DNA from: an uncultured Mucilaginibacter sp.
GTDB lineage: Bacteria; Bacteroidota; Bacteroidia; Sphingobacteriales; Sphingobacteriaceae
NCBI RefSeq assembly: GCF_946481715.1
Contig: NZ_CAMLOV010000005.1
Coordinates: 1-64,000, forward strand
Reading direction: 5' to 3'
Length of the DNA: 64,000 nucleotides
Of the stretch, positions 63,966 to 64,000 are shown piece by piece (within the stretch, counting starts at the first letter, position 1; every line of letters starts with the position of its first letter). The translations under genes were made by a program, and so were the position numbers. Under the pieces are notes generated by a model. The model was not told where the DNA came from. It searched no databases and saw only the letters and a list, made by a program, of their open reading frames with translations.

Positions 63966-64000
63966 GGCTAACCGCGCAGCAAACTTTTGAGGCCCGGGTG

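Overview
The window looks like chromosomal DNA of a Bacteroidota member of the Sphingobacteriaceae, most like Mucilaginibacter or Pedobacter. The grounds are two SusC/SusD pairs, ECF sigma/FecR regulation, many secreted glycoside hydrolases, Bacteroidota-type promoters (TAnnTTTG at -7), near absence of Shine-Dalgarno sequences, and a NADP isocitrate dehydrogenase of eukaryotic-like type. The genus is an inference from protein style; no database search was run.

Layout. 0.26-5.4 kb: AraC-type regulator, then a xylose operon (xylB-xylA, minus strand) divergent from a LacI-type regulator. 5.5-9.2 kb: a secreted GH29 fucosidase-GH20 hexosaminidase pair. 9.5-20.2 kb: ECF sigma factor without an anti-sigma gene, SusC/SusD pair 1, a very large VCBS/ASPIC-repeat protein and a vanadium-haloperoxidase/PAP2-like protein whose start overlaps its stop. 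20.2-23.2 kb: a 10-bp-period CGTACA repeat array, a bidirectional terminator and a secreted GH2 enzyme. 23.4-26.5 kb: a small hypothetical gene, a frameshifted ECF sigma remnant and a FIST sensor-histidine kinase operon. 27.2-38.6 kb: a second utilisation locus with FecR anti-sigma, GH3, STN-containing SusC, SusD, a sialidase-like BNR protein and a secreted protein of unknown family. 38.8-47.1 kb: tRNA-Gln, a lipoprotein coupled to two tandem COG3541/RlaP-type nucleotidyltransferases, an orphan CdiI_2-like immunity protein with a DUF1801 protein, a CBM9/DUF5916 outer-membrane protein, a methyltransferase, a GNAT enzyme and a GIN-domain protein. 47.5-48.6 kb: promoter, SAM-I riboswitch, short ORF, 1-Cys peroxiredoxin and tRNA-Cys, all on the minus strand. 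48.7-64 kb: mostly housekeeping genes (manA, icd, dnaX, rpsF-rpsR-rplI, mtgA), a PAS histidine kinase/response regulator pair and several small hypothetical genes.

How it fits together. The first 38 kb is a glycan-scavenging region. Extracellular or periplasmic enzymes (fucosidase, hexosaminidase, beta-mannosidase/glucosaminidase-like, beta-xylosidase-like, sialidase-like) release sugars, SusCD pairs import oligosaccharides, and xylose enters the pentose phosphate pathway through XylA and XylB. FecR plus an STN-bearing SusC implies trans-envelope signalling, but its partner sigma factor is not beside it; a decayed sigma gene lies about 3 kb upstream.

The signals most worth following are the SAM riboswitch in front of a peroxiredoxin/tRNA-Cys unit, the perfect Shine-Dalgarno before rplI directly downstream of the genes for bS6 and bS18, the 15-nt motif shared by the ECF sigma gene and susC1, the tandem nucleotidyltransferases, and the helically phased CGTACA array.
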